Shown: one piece after another, positions 6,213 to 7,777 of the stretch | Position numbering within the stretch: the first letter of the stretch is position 1 | Layout: every line of letters begins with the position of its first letter | NCBI GenBank assembly: GCA_029287875.1 | Contig: JARFQH010000267.1 | Location: 1-7,777 of the forward strand | Source: Desulfobacteraceae bacterium | GTDB taxonomy: Bacteria; Desulfobacterota; Desulfobacteria; Desulfobacterales; SG8-13 | Reading direction: 5' to 3' | Length of the DNA: 7,777 nt | Notes under the pieces: model-generated | Database searches by the model: none | Seen by the model: only the letters and a program-made list of their open reading frames with translations | Told to the model about the DNA's origin: nothing | Program-made: the position numbers and the translations under genes

Positions 6213-7030
6213 CATCGAAGCCACAACCAGAGATGACCTCCGAACGGTTCCGGGATTTGATACAGCTGATTCAGACGCTCAGGGGGCCTGACGGGTGCCC
6301 GTGGGACAAAAAGCAGACACCCCGATCGATCGCCCTGTATCTGATCGAAGAGATTTATGAACTGGTGGAAGCGATCGAATCAGGAAATTCCGATAACATT
6401 CGTGAAGAACTCGGAGACGTTTTGTTCCAGGTTTTCTTCATCGCCGAACTGTTTCGTGAAGGGGGTCGGTTCGACATCGGTGAGGTTGCGCTTCGAACGA
6501 CCAAGAAAATGATCGGGCGACATCCACATGTTTTCGGTGCCGACCGGTTGGACAGTAGCGAAGCCGTCCGCGAACGATGGCATAAAATCAAACGGCACGA
6601 GAAAAAAAGCACAGAAACGAAATCGGTGCTCGATTCCATACCGGTGCAGTTGCCGGCGCTGATGAGAGCCTACAGGATTTCCGAACGTGTCGCCCGCGAA
6701 GGGTTCGACTGGGAGGATATTGCCGGGGTCATGGAAAAAGTCGAAGAGGAGTGGGCCGAGTTCAAAAACGCTCAAAGGGCTGATCGGCGGGAACAGGCGG
6801 CCATGGAACTCGGCGATGTTTTTTTCTCGCTGGTAAATGTCGCCCGTTTTGCCCATATCCATCCGGAAACCGTCCTGACGGGTGCGATCAAAAAGTTCGA
6901 GTGTCGCTTTAAAGAATTGGAGAAGCGCGCCGCCGAACGTGGAGTGACAATGGAGAGCCGGTCCCAAGCAGAATTAGATAGAATTTGGGAGCAAATCAAA
7001 ACGGAAGAAGACATAAACCGGGATGTTTAG
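6209..7030 (+). CDS. mazG: Nucleoside triphosphate pyrophosphohydrolase MazG
   Basis: The protein has 273 residues, close to the 263 of E. coli MazG. It is a cytoplasmic enzyme that hydrolyses NTPs and dNTPs to monophosphate and pyrophosphate, a house-cleaning role that also affects ppGpp levels in E. coli. Both tandem MazG domains are present. The N-terminal one has GCPWDKKQT (29-37), EEIYE (47-51) and EELGD (66-70). The C-terminal one has EEEWAEF (179-185) and MELGD (199-203), so the EExxE and ExxD magnesium ligands look intact in both. RHPHVF (104-109) and LPALMRAYRI (148-157) between them are also typical. The GTG start is chosen for its GTGA overlap with cvpA and GGAAG about 8 bases upstream. 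An in-frame ATG eight codons later (6233) is possible but has no good Shine-Dalgarno. Confidence 0.96.
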   Translation: MTSKPQPEMTSERFRDLIQLIQTLRGPDGCPWDKKQTPRSIALYLIEEIYELVEAIESGNSDNIREELGDVLFQVFFIAELFREGGRFDIGEVALRTTKKMIGRHPHVFGADRLDSSEAVRERWHKIKRHEKKSTETKSVLDSIPVQLPALMRAYRISERVAREGFDWEDIAGVMEKVEEEWAEFKNAQRADRREQAAMELGDVFFSLVNVARFAHIHPETVLTGAIKKFECRFKELEKRAAERGVTMESRSQAELDRIWEQIKTEEDINRDV

Positions 7031-7087
7031 CCGCTGTTTTTCCCAAGGCCTTTGCCGCGGGCTCGTCTTTGCGGCATCCTTTAAGCA

Positions 7088-7193
7088 CTATAGGCTTTAA
7101 GATAATGGTTTGGACTGCGTATCGGTCGTTGGCGTATTACAATACAGCCTTCTCCCTCCGGCCTTGCCCAAACCATTATCTTAAAGCCTATAG
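7088..7193. repeat. Perfect 26-bp inverted repeat flanking a 54-base spacer
   Basis: The arm at 7088-7113 (starting CTATAGGCTTTAAG and ending ATGGTTTGG) is the exact reverse complement of 7168-7193. The 54-base spacer (7114-7167) has no coding potential and a small GTATT/AATAC dyad. Weaker outer pairing is possible between GCCGCG (7054-7059) and CGCGGC (7199-7204), and CACTATAG (7086-7093) recurs inverted at 7229-7236. No clear target-site duplication flanks the arms. It fills the middle of the 308-base gap between the convergent mazG and the small gene at 7339. It could be a MITE-like repeat or a bidirectional transcription barrier, though no T-run follows either arm. The rest of that gap (7194-7338) has only short dyads. 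Confidence 0.6.
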
Positions 7194-7338
7194 GCCATCG
7201 CGGCGGCCGGTCTCGGATCAAAAGCGGTCTATAGTGGTCCGATCCCCGAGTGTTTGCAGGGCGGTTGAAAATAGACTACGACCGCAGCCCTTATAGGCCC
7301 CAGAAATAGACGACTTTTAACTTCCCAGAATAAACCGG

Positions 7339-7638
7339 TCAAGCAATTTCGCTCAAAGGAACGTACCCCGGCGGAATTGCCTTAACGAGTTTACCCCTGC
7401 GATCATATTTTTCGAGGACTATTTTTCCTTCCTCGAAACGTTGCCGGGTGGTGGTGTCGGTTTTTTCATCATCTGACGGCTGACGTCCTAAGCTCCGGCT
7501 TTCATCGGTCTTTTCGACCGGACGCTTTTGCCTGTCCTGCATTTCTTTTTGTACCGCAACCTCTCTGTCATTGACCGCGCTGCTGAGACTCGCACGCGTG
7601 GTCTGTTGCACGATGGCTTCTCCAATGGCATTGATCAT
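7339..7638 (-). CDS. Hypothetical 99-residue protein with FlaG-like tail
   Basis: I do not recognise this gene with certainty. The ATG at 7638 has an excellent Shine-Dalgarno, AGGAGGT at 7653-7647 with 8 bases spacing, which strongly supports a real gene. The protein has no membrane segment. Residues about 1-22 could form an amphipathic helix, about 23-70 are highly charged and probably disordered, and the ordered-looking C-terminus has GKIVLEKYDRRGKLVKAIPPG (71-91). That pattern, beta strand, turn, strand then IPP, resembles the C-terminus of FlaG-type flagellar proteins, but the resemblance is short and by eye. It points towards mazG (convergent) and no flagellar gene is visible nearby. The 139 bases upstream to the window edge show no other convincing gene. 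Confidence 0.7.
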   Translation of the reverse strand: MINAIGEAIVQQTTRASLSSAVNDREVAVQKEMQDRQKRPVEKTDESRSLGRQPSDDEKTDTTTRQRFEEGKIVLEKYDRRGKLVKAIPPGYVPLSEIA

Positions 7639-7777
7639 GTCTTGCTACCTCCTGTACTGCGCGCTCGATATTCGGACTCAAGGCGTATCGGCCCCAGACG
7701 ATAAAGGGCCGATTTTGTCCCTGATTTATCGCCTCGTGGCAAATCCCTGAAACCCGGTTAAAAGGCATCGGTCTATG

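Noticed and set aside
7053..7076. TGCCGC/GCGGCA hairpin after mazG as its terminator
   Set aside because: The 6-bp stem has a 12-base loop and is followed by ATCCTTTAAG rather than a T-run; too weak to call.
7680..7720. GCCGATAC on the minus strand as a flagellar sigma-28 -10 for the small gene
   Set aside because: The -10 match is good, but no TAAA-type -35 lies at the required distance, so I did not call a promoter.
7568..7768. 66-codon minus-strand open frame upstream of the small gene
   Set aside because: It overlaps the well-supported gene at 7339-7638 and its strong Shine-Dalgarno in another frame, has no visible motif and no good ribosome binding site.

Overview
The window looks like a chromosomal housekeeping region from a Gram-negative bacterium. 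It is probably a sulfate-reducing Desulfobacterota of the Desulfobacterales type, an inference from the gene order phoH - 7TM/HD hydrolase - ybeY - pdxJ - nnrD, the protein style and the moderately GC-rich DNA. No tRNA, rRNA, CRISPR array, transposase or phage gene was seen.

Left and centre (1-5236), all on the minus strand and read from right to left: phoH (PhoH/YbeZ ATPase), a large PgpH/YqfF-type membrane HD phosphohydrolase, ybeY (rRNA-maturation endoribonuclease), then after a likely terminator and a 283-base gap a divergent pdxJ homologue, and nnrD (NAD(P)H-hydrate epimerase domain, cut by the window edge). phoH and the HD gene overlap by 4 bases (GTGA). The HD gene and ybeY overlap by an unusually long 101 bases. 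phoH-HD-ybeY therefore look like one translationally coupled operon for RNA quality control, ribosome maturation and probably cyclic-dinucleotide turnover. pdxJ-nnrD appear to form a second, cofactor-related unit, whose leader carries a 9-base tandem repeat and two dyads.

Right part, plus strand (5685-7030): cvpA (small four-helix membrane protein) and mazG (nucleoside triphosphate pyrophosphohydrolase), again coupled by a 4-base GTGA overlap and diverging from phoH. The 448-base divergent intergenic region holds candidate promoters, a structured phoH leader and a ~165-bp imperfect palindrome that looks like a MITE/REP-type element. Convergent to mazG is a small unrecognised minus-strand gene (7339-7638). 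The 308 bases between them contain a perfect 26-bp inverted repeat around a 54-base spacer.

The most interesting observation is the PdxJ homologue. Its fold signature is clear, but aligned by eye to E. coli PdxJ it has lost two of three catalytic residues (E72 to K, H193 to G) and several substrate contacts (N9 to R, H12 to P, R20 to G, H52 to F), while keeping H45 and the C-terminal Gly-His. It is probably either a pseudoenzyme or an enzyme with a changed reaction.
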